Notes: generated from the sequence alone by a model not told the origin. A DNA stretch of 64,000 bases from Macquaria australasica (GCA_005408345.1 SEMN01000261.1:62001-126000); one strand, 5' to 3'. Counted from the stretch's first letter, positions 13,801 to 26,100 are shown. Numbers and translations are program-made.

Positions 13801-16200
13801 AAAGATTTTATCTTCAGTACATTAATCTTAAAGTGCAGCTGAGGCTGGCAGATATTCAGTATGTAGTTTTAGAAGTACCCCTGTCGTAAACTGAAGTGTT
13901 GAACAAGATGTGGCCTGTTGGTGGTGCTAGGTGTGAAGACAGGGCATCATCAGGATTCATCCTCTAGTGACCATACATACAGACAGTGTCTATGTTACAT
14001 GCTTTTATGTGTTTTTAGAAGAACTGCACCTGAAGTCAGAGCACATTCGCTTCAACACTCAGCTTTGCAGGTTGTCACTTGGATATTACTGTACATCCAA
14101 ACCAAGCTTAAGACACACACGCAGACAAACACAACACACACACACACATCACCTGACCAGTTGCTCATAACAACTACACTGTCTTATATAAGAGTCTCTC
14201 TTCAGTTATCATAACACACACCACGTGCACACACATGGACACACATCCTGGTGAGGATACTTTTAACTCTGCTAGAATATTGTTGTGACTTTAATGAAGA
14301 TAAGAGTCATGCATGTTTGCACTTAGCAGGCAACCTTTGATGTATCTGATTTAACTGGAGCAAAACAGAGAGACCATGATGCAGCAAGAAATACAAAATA
14401 CTGATGCATTTCTTAATCTCCAACTGTTTTGTGAAAATAATAAGACTGCTCTGTGGGGCATCATATCTGAATGCCTCCCTTTCTCTATCTCATTGCTGTT
14501 TGTTGGCGCTCGTTCCAACTGTATTTGTCGTGCAGGCCAGCGTGCCACAGGCCACAGTTGCGTAATGACACACAGAGACAGGGAGCTAACTTACAGACAG
14601 TGCATTCATTCAGCAAATGAGCCTGAATCAACAGTCAGCAGCGACTAAGAATTTAGATGTAGGTCTATCACAGATTGGAAATACAAAAGGGTTAAAGCAC
14701 AATAAGCTCTGCTGCAGAGTGCAGTGGTGGACCAAAGCCCATTAATACAGTCAGGTGACTGGAGTACAGGCTAATGGTCAATGGACACACAGTGATGCAA
14801 CGTCTTAATCTTTTCCTCCTCACTGCGTCACATGGTAGAGAGAGGGAGAGAGGGAGAAAGGGCCAAGAGCAAATCATGAAAACACATTGAAAGGGGAATG
14901 AAAGATGAAAATACAAATACAGGAGGAAAAACAATAGGGTCAAATGGAGAGATAGCACAGATGAAAATAAAGAGAATACATTCAAAACATGGACAAATGG
15001 AGGGATATAGACACACTCACGCAGACTGCAATCTATTCTCCAAAGGGTCACAAAATAGCTCTGTATGACTATTGCCCCATAAGCTTCTTATTATTTTGTT
15101 ATGATGGATGTCTCCTCTCATTTTATATTTTCCATTTTCAGTGTCAGTCAGTTTCCAGAAAACAGGAAGGCTGGTGAGTCTGTGCTGCTGACCCCGGCAG
15201 TCCCAGCACAAAGGGGGGGCTTGTTAGAGAGCTGGGCTTGTCTTCTGTTCACTCTCATAGCCATCCGAATGTGTGTCTGGCTCTCTTTCACCCTTCATTA
15301 TTTCCCCACTTAACGTTTTTGAATATGGCTGTGAATGTGATGCACGCAACCACTTCTCAAGAAAACTAAGGGCTATTTCGGGGGTCATTGTGGAGATCCA
15401 CAGTCTGAACCTTTTCAAGGTCCTGCATCCACTCTGCTGAAGCAAAGACGCTGAGCAAAGACGCTGAATCACTGCCAGCTTGCAAGGCCACTGATCCTGA
15501 CCCCTGCCTTCTCTGGATGAGGGCAAATGAAAAGACAAATTCCCTGCATGCATCAATCCCTCCAGCGGGAAGCGCATTTGACTGAACTGTCCCTTTAAGT
15601 TTGAAAGCTGCTACGTGTCTGGGTGAACCAACAGTGTTTCTGCCCAGTCTGTGCACTTGTTGTTGACGTTCAGCAGAACAAGTCTGGCACCTGCTTGCTT
15701 CGCCAGCATCACCATTTATCAAACCACAATAAAGGCAAAAGGCAGCCCTTTGGCACCGCGCACCGGGTGCGTAAAACAGCAGTACAGAGCAGAGGTTGAC
15801 GGCGCAGACACATAAGCAGGTTTAACTTTGGGTTAAATGGTGTTTTGCGCCAAACACTTATCACACATCGTTTTGGGGATACTCTTTCGGCTGTGCACAT
15901 GGATAAAAGATATGAGGCAGCATTGCAAACTATGCTGGAGTTGCAGATGTTGCTCCAGCCCCATGCATGTTATTGTTTTGATGGCTGTTATCGTCATCAT
16001 CATCATCATCATCAAGGATGCTGTGGATGATGAAGCCACCTGAAACACCTTTTTATTTGCAAATAGATATTAAAACACATTGACTATCATAATACAGCCT
16101 ATGAAAGTGAAGAAAGCCCCCACAAGGAAAGGAAAAATCCTCTTTTTTAAATATCACTTCAGCTTTGATCATCACTAATTCTAATACTATCGCCCTCTTG
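10900..16200. other. Probable first intron of the minus-strand signal-peptide gene
   Basis: It follows the exon-1 donor on the minus strand. The sequence is mostly unique AT-rich DNA with short imperfect microsatellites (for example ATC units at 15994-16013). No second exon with acceptor, open frame and donor could be recognised. Intron status is inferred from the donor alone. Confidence 0.35.
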
Positions 16201-17180
16201 AGTTTTTGTTTTCCTCCGCCCTCCCGGTTGCACTCACCTCCCAGCCCGCCCAGGGTCGCTGCCCAGGAGGCTCCGGAGAGCAGGCATAGTACCGGGAGCA
16301 GGATCAACATCGCAACGCCAGGACTCATCATGATTCGGCTCCTGTCCTGGTCCAAGAGGGAGGTGGAAGTCCGTCCGATCTGATTTCAACGCGGACTCGT
16401 GGTTTCAGCTGAGATGCATCCTGATCTGGATCCGGGCTTCACGGGTTTCTCTGAGTTCAAAGAGGCGCAGAGCTCGGTCCAAGACAGTGATAAATAAGTT
16501 GGGGATTATTTATAAATAAAACAAATGCATCCTAAATTATTTTATCCTGTTATTCTGCTACAGGTTTGCTGTAGGTTTACTGCTTTCCCCGTAGCTATAA
16601 TCTGCACAAAGCGCACAGAAGTGCACGCATCCGCTCCGCGCAAACGTGAGGTTGTATTATCCACTAAAGGAAAGCGACACGCTGAGAACCAGAAGATAAA
16701 TTGTTGTAGTTATATTTGTGTTGAATTCCAGTCACAAACTGTGTGTCAAAGTAATCCAAAGTACCGTCCTCTCGCGCAGGAATAATGTCCAGTGTCCTGG
16801 GTTTTAATAAGCTGAAGCCTCGCTCTTATCACCGCACTGTGCCCCGGTGTCGCCGAGCCTGCCCCGCTGGTACAAAAAAAGAAAAGAAAAGACCAAAACA
16901 AAACACCGCTCGTCTTCAGTTTAAAATTATCAGAGGAAATGAAAGCAAGAAAAACCCGTTTAGGTCCGTGAGGAAAAACAAAATAGTGTCGCTGGAGATC
17001 GAGCTCTGGTGCGGGCGCACAGTGATATGGAGGCTGGTGACCGGCTCGAGGATGTGCTGCTGTAAAGCTCGAGCGCTGACTGAGTAGAAGCCAAACGTCT
17101 CGCGCCCCGCCCTCCGGAATAGGCAGCGCGAAGGGGCACAACAGGTAAGAGGGTGGTGTAACGGCCGACAGGTGTGGGCC
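16200..17180 (-). promoter_or_regulatory. CpG-rich promoter/5' UTR region of the signal-peptide gene
   Basis: CpG dinucleotides are frequent here (several per 60 bases, for example around 16210-16460 and 16980-17170) and rare in the surrounding AT-rich sequence. A GC box (CCCCGCCCTCC) is near 17104-17114. The minus-strand coding exon lies at the left end. The transcription start is probably somewhere in 16400-17110, possibly with a spliced 5' UTR. A bidirectional promoter is possible, but no plus-strand exon was recognised to its right. Confidence 0.55.
16238..16331 (-). CDS. First coding exon: signal peptide of an unidentified secreted or membrane protein
   Basis: Read on the minus strand, ATG at 16331-16329 (a second ATG follows at once) opens a frame of 31 codons plus one base, ending in GGGAG|GTGAGT, a consensus vertebrate 5' splice site at 16238/16237. 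The peptide begins MMSPGVAM and continues with a hydrophobic core of about 12 residues (LILLPVLCLL), then SGASWA and a small-residue stretch. This is a textbook signal peptide with probable cleavage after SWA. An in-frame TGA at 16388-16386 lies upstream, so the coding start must be one of the two ATGs. The phase-1 exon end is typical of signal-peptide exons joined to phase-1 extracellular modules such as Ig, FN3 or EGF; that extension is inference. The exon sits at the edge of a CpG-rich region. I found no convincing second exon at lower coordinates and do not recognise the gene. Confidence 0.72.
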
Positions 17181-17544
17181 TATTTTTCTTCAATCTAGAG
17201 ATTAATATCGAACTTCCGAGGTTGTTTTTGTGAGGTTCTTTAGAATTAATGACAGGCAGTGGGGTCAGGGAGTAATTATAGTTTTCACTGTGACCACTGG
17301 ACTATTATCCTATTGTGGACCGCGTCTGGTCTGTCTTACAATGAGTTAAATGCCTGTAGTGGTTAGTGAAACCTGTCATTACAATAGTCCTCAAACCTGG
17401 AGGATGCATGCAACATTGTCTACTGAATTCAAACTGAGATTAGCCTATTTAGAGTGTGATTTGTTGAAAACAAGCCATGTTGTAGACAAATTAGGTTACT
17501 GGATATATTATTCTCACTATTCTGAGGAATAGTGCATGCAATAG

Positions 17545-17725
17545 AGCTAGACTGATATATCTGCCAATATTAGCCTTTTGCAGATATACTGTACCTGTGA
17601 ATGTTCCGTTCAGTACTGTTGGTTACGTTTCAGTTTGTGTTAATAATGCCTATTGGCCAGTATATCATCAGATTTTAAAAAACTCTTGGGTATCAGTATC
17701 GACCTCAAAAATCCTGTATATGAGC
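17545..17725. repeat. Degenerate interspersed repeat
   Basis: Words such as GACTGATATATCTGCCAATA, TTTTGCAGATATAC and GGTATCAGTATCGACC are typical of a common fish repeat. There is no internal second copy in this window to confirm it. Confidence 0.35.
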
Positions 17726-19481
17726 TGCTTGATTTATCCCCTTATTTCTGAATAGTCTGATCAAATGCTTTGCACAAGGTTTCCCCAGACTGAACTGAAT
17801 GACCCTTCCTATGAATATTGTTGAAATATTGGAAACCATTGAGAAACTCCATGTGAGGGGAGGAAATGTCTAAAAGTTCACTATTGAATATTTCTGTTAG
17901 CCACATTTTTTTTCTTCTTTTCTTACATTTGACCAGGACTGTTCTCTCTGCTCCCTTTAACTCAGCTCCTGTGGGCTGGCTTCTTTAATCCACCTATCAG
18001 TCAACTGACTGGGGGGCGGAGCGTCTAAAGTAAAGATGATTAAACAGAAGATGTGAGGTCAATGGTCTGCAGGTCTTAACCACACTAATAATCCGCAGAG
18101 AAGCTGTTTTCTGCCATGTGCTGTTAATTAGTCTTGACAGTTACTTCTTCAGTGCTTCAGAAATATATGTGATTTAAGGTGATGACACACAGTTATTTGA
18201 AAAACAAGTTTAGAAATTGCTCAAGCCTGTGTTGTAATTTTAATATGCTTTGATTAATTGTGCAGCAGCCATAACTGCAATACTAGAAACACTCTACTTC
18301 CCACTCCCTCTCTCTTTCTCCAAGGAGGAGAGCAGGACGGCTGGCAGTGCTGGCCTGCCGATTTCACGGGGCGGGGGTCCAGACATGTACCCCGATTCCG
18401 GGACAAAAGGGAGGGGTCACAGAGGGGCCTGGATTAAAGGATTTGGTAGACGAGGAGGGGGGAAGGAGGAGGAGGACAGGGGTCAGAGGTGAGGGAGCGA
18501 TGATAAAGAAAAGCCAAATGGAGCAAAGAAGTGAGCGGCGCCGTCTCTAATCGAGCCTGATTAAGCTCACACTGTGCGTGTCTCATCTTTACGCAGCCGA
18601 TGACTTTTGAACGACTAAACATCACTCAGTATCACAATGAATGTCTTCATCAGTGGCAGCTGTAGCGGCCGTTGGAGATGAGGGCACTTTTGAAAACCCC
18701 ACCGGGCCTTCACCCATGACTTTTAGGTGGCTGGTATATTTATCAATGTCAGTGTGGAGGTCCAGATCCACGTCTGTCTGGGTGAGTTACTGTTTAGATT
18801 GACTGCAGTGCATCTGGGATGAAGCAAATAAGAAGGGCGTTGATACTTTGATTCAGAAAAAATGACTGTCTTTGGTAGAAATCTATCAAACGTCTCTGAG
18901 CTGAACTCAACTGCTGCCCCCTTCTGGACAGGTGAAGCATGTGCTAAAAAAGACAACATAATGCACTGAAAGACATGGACATGGACTGAGAAGCAAAGAC
19001 AAGACGAGATGCACAGACACAGTCAGACTGATTGAAACCTTCAAACCACTCCACACACACTGGTTCAAATTGAAACACAATATTTGCATAAACTGGGCAC
19101 CCAGATTGGCATAAATTAACCAGAAGCACCAACCAGAGAGGAGTATGGCCTTAAAGGGATTGCCACGGCTGCTTATCTGTCCCCACACATTAATATTCAG
19201 ACCCTGATGTAAGGAAGCTGCAATCCGTGACCCTGCACTTCTTTGGTTAATGTGTGTGTCAGTGTGCATGCCTGTCTATGCATTGTCACAGGTCTGTATA
19301 AATGTGTCTTTTTGATTGTACGTGCTTGCATGCATGTGTGCACATATTTTTTTTTGTTTTTTTTTTTACAAAATTTTGAGCACATACATGCATGTGTGTC
19401 AGCCAAGACCAGACACTGGGTTAGGCCAAAGTATTTATATGTGTGTATTGGTGCATGTGCGTCTGCATGAGTGTGTATGTG

Positions 19482-19486
<5 letters not shown>

Positions 19487-19547
<61 letters not shown>
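19487..19547. repeat. (GT)n microsatellite
   Basis: A perfect run of about 30 GT units after a region of imperfect GT/GCAT words (19250-19486). A short CA run follows at 19720-19742, and a G-only run of about 13 bases is at 19976-19988. Confidence 0.95.
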
Positions 19548-19548
<1 letters not shown>

Positions 19549-20892
19549 CTAATGGTTGGGGACCACTGGTTGAGCTGGAGGGATTGTTATGGGTGAAGAG
19601 GATGACAGAATGAAGAAAATCAGACAGAGGAAAGCGATGGAGAGAGACAGACGAGCCACCACCTCTAGCAAATGTAATTATATGGCTCAGAATTACTGAT
19701 CAGCTTTAGGCCAAGCAAACACACACACACACATACACACACGCATGTGGCATTGACCTTGTCCTTGGACGTAAGGGCAAACAGGGGAGCAGTGACTTTG
19801 TTCAAAAAGGTGAAAATATTGTTTGTTGTGAAGTCTGTCCTGGCATTAAGTCTAGCAAATGTGTAACTGAGCTATTTGCTGGGTAAGTAATGTATGCAGT
19901 CATGGTTTTTAATTCTGTTCTCCCACTTAATCACTAACAGCCTGTGTAAGTGTGTGTGTGTGTGTCTGTGTGTGTGGGGGGGGGGGGGTCACAAAAGGCA
20001 GGGGACGTCTGCCCTGAGGAGCAGAGGGGCCACATGCACTCACACACACAGAAACACTCATTTAGTTAACAGCTTTCATTTCCCTAATTAAACCCAAGAT
20101 ATGGTGTACCCTGACTTTCTGTCTCCCTATCTCTCTCCCCCCGCACTCTCTAACCTCTCTCGCCCCCACATCCCTGTTTCCCATCACACTTTCCACCTCT
20201 CCTGCTGCATCTGCGCACATTTCCCCCTCCCTCTGTCCAAGTCTATCAATCAAGCTGTCAATCTAAGGCACCACGTAAAATCATGGAGCAGAAATCCTGT
20301 GCAGAATGTAAGCATTTCACCCAGAATGTCTGACTAAAACATATTACAAGGCGAGCGTGGGGTCAATCCCCACCCTGTGTGATATTCACTACTTGGTGTT
20401 TGTATCGCAGCTGGCTGGTTGCCAACTGATTTACCCCCCATCCCTCACCTCTGCTGAGGAGGAAATGGAACAAACAGCCCAAAACCTTTTCCACTAATCC
20501 CCCAACAATGGATTCTGCTGTTTTATTGAGGGCGGAGATGGAAGGGACGCAGGCAGTGGGTCTGAACTGCTGTACTGAGCCCAGGTAAGCCTGGAGATTT
20601 GGATCAACACTCAGGTTAAAGCACTTGATTAGTTTCATTCCACCCGAATAATCTATGAATGTGTGTATTTTTGTCCAGGTTACTCAAGATACACAGAAAT
20701 ATGAACTTGCCACTAGAAGGTTAATAAAGTGAATGATAAGCATTTAAATCACTGAATCTGTCATATTATACTGCATATATGTAACCAATAAATGGATGGA
20801 ACTATTCCTGCTCAGAAAGGTGAAGACATTGAGACCACCTCCCCTCATTCGTTGATTAAAGGCTGAATTATAATACAGTGGATCACATCTTA

Positions 20893-20964
20893 GGGGATGT
20901 AGCTCAGTGGTAGAGCGCATGCTTTGCATGTATGAGGTCCTGGGTTCAATCCCCAGCATCTCCA
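20893..20964 (+). tRNA. tRNA-Ala (anticodon TGC)
   Basis: A 72-nt intronless tRNA gene whose product decodes GCA and wobble-related alanine codons in cytosolic translation. The cloverleaf is seen directly: the acceptor stem GGGGATG pairs with CATCTCC and includes the G3-U70 wobble pair known to be the alanyl-tRNA synthetase identity element. The D-arm is GCTC/GAGC. The anticodon stem CATGC/GTATG encloses loop TTTGCAT, with anticodon TGC at 20925-20927. The T-arm is CTGGG/CCCAG, followed by discriminator A at 20964. The internal A box (TAGCTCAGTGGT) and B box (GGTTCAATCCC) are intact. CCA is not encoded, as expected in a eukaryotic nuclear gene. A TATAAT-like motif lies about 25 nt upstream. 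No run of four T follows within about 50 nt; only TTCTT is present. It is the first of four same-strand tRNA-Ala genes here, and the 27253 copy is its near-identical partner. Confidence 0.97.
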
Positions 20965-21224
20965 CTTCTTATGTACAGAGGAGCTCTCACATTGGGTGAT
21001 GTTCTCCTGTGTCATGCAATGTTCAGATGTCACCTTGCACTGCCTACATGGTGAATGAAGAAGAACAATCTCCTGTTGCAAAGATTACATGTAATAACCT
21101 TCAACGGGCTTAGTTGGCCTCCAACTGATGTGTTCATTTACCACATACACAGTTGTGTTATGAATGTGTTTATAATAATATGAAAGTTTTTTGTGTAACG
21201 TCATTGTTAACACTATTGTTAAGT

Positions 21225-21400
21225 TTGGGTTAGATTTAGGCCCAAAACGACTTGGTTAGGTTTAGGAAAACATCATGGTTTGGGTTAAAATGACTACTTC
21301 GTTAAGGTTTGGGGAGCTTCATCAACATGGTTACTATAATAACCACATGGTTAAGGTCAGGGAGCGACTGTGTTCATCATTTTAAAAAAACTACATTGAC
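21225..21400. repeat. GGGTTAGATTTAGG-type repeat in the tRNA flank
   Basis: Contains GGGTTAGATTTAGGCCCA, GGTTAGGTTTAGGAAAAC and CATGGTTTGGGTTAAAAT words. Its first 40 bases recur at 27595-27635 as part of the tRNA block duplication. Confidence 0.5.
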
Positions 21401-21619
21401 TTTCAGTTGAAAATGGGAAATGTGGAGCCTGATGTTTTGTTGACCCATCCATCCATCCACCCCAACCTCCCCCCTACACAGAGTTTGTTGCTCTAAAACG
21501 ACTGACTGCCTCCTTTACTCTTGTCATAATTACTACGGCTGCTGTTGGCCGCTAGACTACCTCCCCTCATTGTTTGAATGAAGGCAGAATTATAATACAG
21601 TGGATTAGCTCCCCACAGA

Positions 21620-21691
21620 GGGGATGTAGCTCAGTGGTAGAGCGCATGCTTCGCATGTATGAGGTCCTGGGTTCAATCCCCAGCATCTCCA
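21620..21691 (+). tRNA. tRNA-Ala (anticodon CGC)
   Basis: A 72-nt tRNA gene identical to its 20893 neighbour except for the central anticodon-loop change that gives CGC at 21652-21654, so it decodes GCG. The acceptor, D, anticodon and T stems all pair and the G3-U70 alanine identity pair is kept. About 50 nt of upstream flank (21553-21605) closely match the flank of the 20893 gene, including a shared ATAATACAGTGGAT stretch. This suggests a local tandem duplication of gene plus promoter, followed by anticodon divergence. Downstream is TTCTTATATACAG, again without a T4 terminator. It should be functional in sequence, but expression cannot be judged. Confidence 0.97.
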
Positions 21692-23099
21692 CTTCTTATA
21701 TACAGAAGAAGGTAGGAGTGATTCTCTCCTTTGGGATACTACACCAATAACCACTGTATTCCTAGATAAATGAAAGAAGAATGTGACAACATGAATCTGC
21801 AATATGTGCAATAGAGCCAAGCAGGCATCCCATCATGGTAGCTGCGGCCCTCCTTTAGTTCACACCATTTTACCATATTACAAGAACTGCATGCACAATT
21901 AACTGGGGTTTTTTCACTAAATAGATGAACTGTGACATTATGAATACAGTAATATGAAACACAACAGTGTTGTGTATGCTAATGTATTTTTATCTTAAAC
22001 TTTGCTCATCATCTGTCTGTCCACCTCCTTCAGTCCCCCTCCTCTCATTTGTCCCAGGTCATTTACCTAAGAAAACAGAGCACAGGGGGCAAGATGAAAT
22101 GAAAAAAAGAGAGGGCGGTGTCAAGAATGTAATTAATATAGTCAGCAATGGCAATAATATTTCCAAAGGTTTTGCTGCATGTATTTTCCCCAACAGCAAG
22201 ACCAGTAAGAATATGACATAATTTCTGTTTTTACCTCCACACAGAGGATAAGCGGTATAGAAAATGGATGGACCTCCACACAGAGAAGACTAGACTCAGA
22301 AACGCAGGGATTGTTTGCTTCATTTTGCCTTTAACTCCCATGAATCCCTCCTGGCTGTCTTACAGGTAAGTCACATGCATGTCATATTGGATGTAAGATA
22401 ATTAGTAGCAACCAAAATCCCTCATATCTGCCCTCTAGTGTCTTTAAAGTCATGGGTAAAATGCTCCCAGCATTTCCAAATTGCATTAATCTGTCAACCT
22501 GTTCTTTCACTTTTTACAACATGACATGACCACAACATGACTGATGCTTCCAAGAAACACGGATACATGTTGAGAGGCTTCTCCTGCTACAGCTGCACCT
22601 GCTGAGGTGCTGCAACACAATGCTTGGCAGAGGAAACAAAGCCATCTCGTATCATCACATACAGTACGTTGTGCATGTTGTTATTGTTAATAAAAGAGTG
22701 TTAATCTGTCAAACATTAGCACGTGTATGCAGGCACTTCTTTCATGCAGTCATGGGGGAGAGCTGTGTGTGCTATCCTTCCCTGTGATGTGAATTAAAGA
22801 TGTTCAAACAATGCTAACCAATCAATTATTTATCATACACAAGCACAATCTAGACAGCAAACACATACTTGATTGCACACAGACTCACATAGACACACCA
22901 TATCCTATTAAAAAGCCCTGCCTAATTAAAGGGGTAATTTCACCTGTAATTAGCCTGCATGTCTGTGGTGAAGCCATTCTTTAGTGTGAGCTGAAATATA
23001 ATCATTAACCTCATCCTTCAAAGTGCTTCGTAAGACAAACATGCTGCTATTCAGTAATGGCTGGTCCCTTTAATTGAATACTTCTACATCTAATCATCC

Positions 23100-23440
23100 A
23101 ATGCAGTGATTCCCAACTAGGGGGTTTTCAGCAGTTGCCAGTGGGTATGTGGAAAAGTTGTGGAGTAGCTCAAGTAATTTTGTAAAATGCAAATAAATAA
23201 ATAAATGGGTAAAAAGGAAAAACAGGTCCAGTCAGCTATAACACCTGAGCACATGTGTTGTGCGTCTAAGAGTGTGTATGCAAGTGAGCAGAGAAGGAAC
23301 GAGAAACAGTTAGCTAAAAGTAATGGATGAACAGCTGAAATAGTTGGCTGAAAGTAATAGTTGAAATAGCTAGCTAATAAACCAAATGGATCAATGGCTG
23401 AAACGTCCAGCTCCTGCCACTCTGTGTGCTAACGTTAGCA
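23100..23440. repeat. Degenerate interspersed repeat
   Basis: Begins GCAGTGATTCCCAACTAGGG and continues with words (CAGTGGGTATGTGGAAAAG, GTAATTTTGTAAAATGCAAA) that I recognise from a common percomorph repeat. It ends near a GCTAACGTTAGCAGTACGAA stretch. Class not determined from sequence alone. Confidence 0.4.
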
Positions 23441-23749
23441 GTACGAACGCAAACTGAATCAAACCGACCTAAACATTAAAGGTTTAATTGTATGAAAAGG
23501 TTGGTTAGGATTAGGGTTACTTTCATCTGTGTGTGCACATTTGATTGAGGGAGTATTTCCAGATGAATCACTGTTTTTCTGACGTCTCCTTATGGCAAAG
23601 AAAGGTAAAATGTAATTACCCAGTGTTGCTCTAACCTAGTTCCTTATGTGACATTCTGGTAGATTGATTCCACAGCAGATGGTGCTATCAATTATTGAGC
23701 CTGTGAAGACGATGCTGCCCTCAATCAGATTAAGTAGATTATGCCAACA

Positions 23750-23773
23750 TCTATCTCTCTATCTCTCTATCTC

Positions 23774-23852
<79 letters not shown>
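23750..23852. repeat. (CTAT)n tetranucleotide repeat
   Basis: About 25 CTAT/ATCT units, with early CTCT variants in the first 30 bases and then a pure run. It reads as GATA on the minus strand. Confidence 0.97.
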
Positions 23853-23854
<2 letters not shown>

Positions 23855-24689
23855 AAAGATGTTCTTCCTATTGGTATTAAGTTGTTAACATCCTCTGGGT
23901 GTAGTTGTGTGTGTGTTAATGTATGCAATTTTCAAATCTGACCTAAATACGATACACGTTGAGCTCTCTGAACATTATCCGACTATATACCATGATGGAG
24001 TCACTGCCAACGTACTCAGCGTTCCACCCAACCCAATGCAAATGTCCCCTTAATCCTGTTAACCCACTCTAGCTGTGTGGAGAAGCAGGGAGAGTAGGAG
24101 AGAGCCCGGGGCATATACGACATTGTACCCCTCCACCCCGCTGAGATCTAATTGAAGGAACAAGTGCTTGGTACAAAGTGAAGCTCCTTGGCTCACAGTG
24201 ACATTAATACATGACTAGTGTAAAAAAAAAAAAAAAAAAAAACCCTCTGTGATCTGCAGCGTATTAATCTGAAAAACAGGATTGTGAATGTGGGGGTGCA
24301 GAGGAAAAGGAAGCAAATTTAAACACCAGCTTACACTATGTTTAAGTTGAGGTTTACAGCTGCTTACATAGTGGATCATCTAATCCACAGGTGCCTCGTG
24401 TGAAGTCCAAGAACCGGCAAAACGAGTGACTCAGTTTGATTTCACTGTTGTTTTACTGACTACAAATACGTTAAAATGCAGTCTACAAGGAAATTTTCTT
24501 TTTATTCTTCTGTTATCTCACCGTTTGCAGCACTGCACTAGCGTCAGTGGAAACAAAAGTGGAAATGAGACAACATTTGATATTCATAGCAGCTTATAAC
24601 ATTTGTTGTACAGTATACTGGAGGTATACAGCCTGGTGAAGAAAAATTTGTTTATTGAAATGCTTACAGTAAAATGGTCTGGCAATGTC

Positions 24690-24955
24690 CTTCTGTCTGT
24701 CTGTCTGTCGGTCGGTCCTCCACTTTGGTCCAGGCTAAAATATCTCAACAACCTTTGGACAGATTGCCATGAAATGTGGTACAGACAGTCATGGTTCCCA
24801 GACAATGTATCCTAATGACAAATGACCTACCTTTCCTCTAGCGCCACCATGAGTTTGACATTTGTGGTTTCGGGTGAAATGTCTCATCAACTATTGGATA
24901 GATTGCTATGAAATTTGGGAGAGACATTCATGTGCCCCTCAGGATGAATGCTGGC
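24690..24955 (+). repeat. Interspersed repeat family A, left part
   Basis: Contains CTCCACTTTGGTCCAGGC, AAATATCTCAACAACC, GATTGCCATGAAATGTGG, TCTAGCGCCACCATGAG and TGACATTTGTGGTTTC. The same words recur in inverted orientation at 46270-46370 and 50870-51100, which is direct internal evidence for a family. A TCTG/TCGG microsatellite precedes it at about 24693-24717. Confidence 0.65.
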
Positions 24956-25128
24956 AGATCAGAAAACGTTCATGTGGGTTGTTTTGGAAGACAAAGACAA
25001 ACTACCTAATTTGTCATTCAGATGATGTGTACGGTAAGGAGAGACTATTTCTAACACTATTTCAACTAATTTCAGCCTTTATTAGATAATAGCCAACTAC
25101 AAGAAACTACTCAATACATAGGTCATGT

Positions 25129-25140
25129 TTGTGTGTGTGT

Positions 25141-25174
<34 letters not shown>
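25129..25174. repeat. (GT)n microsatellite
   Basis: GT run with one TCT interruption. Confidence 0.95.
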
Positions 25175-25964
25175 CATTAGTCTTGGTGAGCGGAGGGTGG
25201 CAGGTGAAGCTGTTTACTTACAGATTTGTAGCATGTGAAGCAATTGAGGTCATTGTTTCTTAATGATAAAATCTGACCTCTGAAAGGATGAGACAGGTTT
25301 GTTCTGTGCTAAGCCATTCTTGACAACATGTTTTGACCCTCATCCAGCTGGAAAAAAGGGTCTTAGTCATTGAAAAGGGGTGAGGTGGGTGAATGCACTG
25401 GGCATCATTAGCAGCAGTTAGAGGGTCTACATGTTTTACAGTAAGAATAAATGTAAATTTCAGGGAGGAATGACATTCAAGTTACATCACTATGGTAGAC
25501 TTCACGGTAGATTATTTGTTGCAGAAACATGCTTGTAAGCACAGTTCCCAGTGCTGGGAGATAAAGTGCTGTGGGTGGCTGATAGCAGAGAGATTTAAAC
25601 CCTTTACAGTACACACTACCGCAGCTTTTGACTCCGGCTGGGGTTGTCTCTGTTTGCTTTATCACTGTGCTGCAATGTGGGCCTGAGCAGATGTGGAATA
25701 TTCCCACTCGAGAGGCAAGAGTTGCTTTGCTGAAAATGTTCAAGGTCTTTCAGCGTGAAAGCATTTATTGTTTGAGGGAGAAGAAAGCCTGGGCTGTACT
25801 GGAGTCAGAGCTGCAAAACTGTACAAAGTCCAGCTTCAGTGCTGATACCAAGACCAGTTTTCTCCAAATGACCTGTGTTGATATTCTCCCCAGAACTGAA
25901 AACATGTTTTTAAGACCCAATGTACTATCTTCATCCTAAAGATACACCTGGTTTTTTTAGTCAT

Positions 25965-26100
25965 GCCATCAGCCTCAACTGTACTCGTTTAGCTTGTTAG
26001 CACGCTAAACATGGTAAACATTATACCTGCTTGGGATCAGCCTGTTAGCATTGTCGCTGTAAGCATGTTTGCATGCTGACGTTGACAACTTAGAGTCCTA
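25965..26100 (+). repeat. Interspersed repeat family A, right part
   Basis: Contains ATCAGCCTCAACTGTACTCG, TTAGCACGCTAAACATGG, TAAACATTATACCTGCTTGG, TTAGCATTGTCGCTGTAAGC and TTTGCATGCTGACGTT. In the inverted copy at 46030-46370 the equivalent words join directly onto the left-part words. The two pieces here therefore look like one copy interrupted by about 1 kb. Confidence 0.55.

Noticed and set aside
15366..15722. 118-codon minus-strand frame just inside the presumed first intron
   Set aside because: No matching acceptor/donor pair, no domain, and it contains a short tandem repeat (AGCAAAGACGCTGA-type); not accepted as the second exon.
16746..17141. 131-codon minus-strand frame in the CpG island
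   Set aside because: GC-rich upstream regions are prone to long chance frames. It lies upstream of the in-frame stop preceding the signal-peptide start and is best read as promoter/5' UTR.
20744..20965. Minus-strand frames beginning MEMLGIEPRTSYM over the tRNA genes (also at 21605, 27226 and 27745)
   Set aside because: They are the reverse complement of the tRNA-Ala genes read as protein. The shared peptide is a tRNA artefact, not a gene family.
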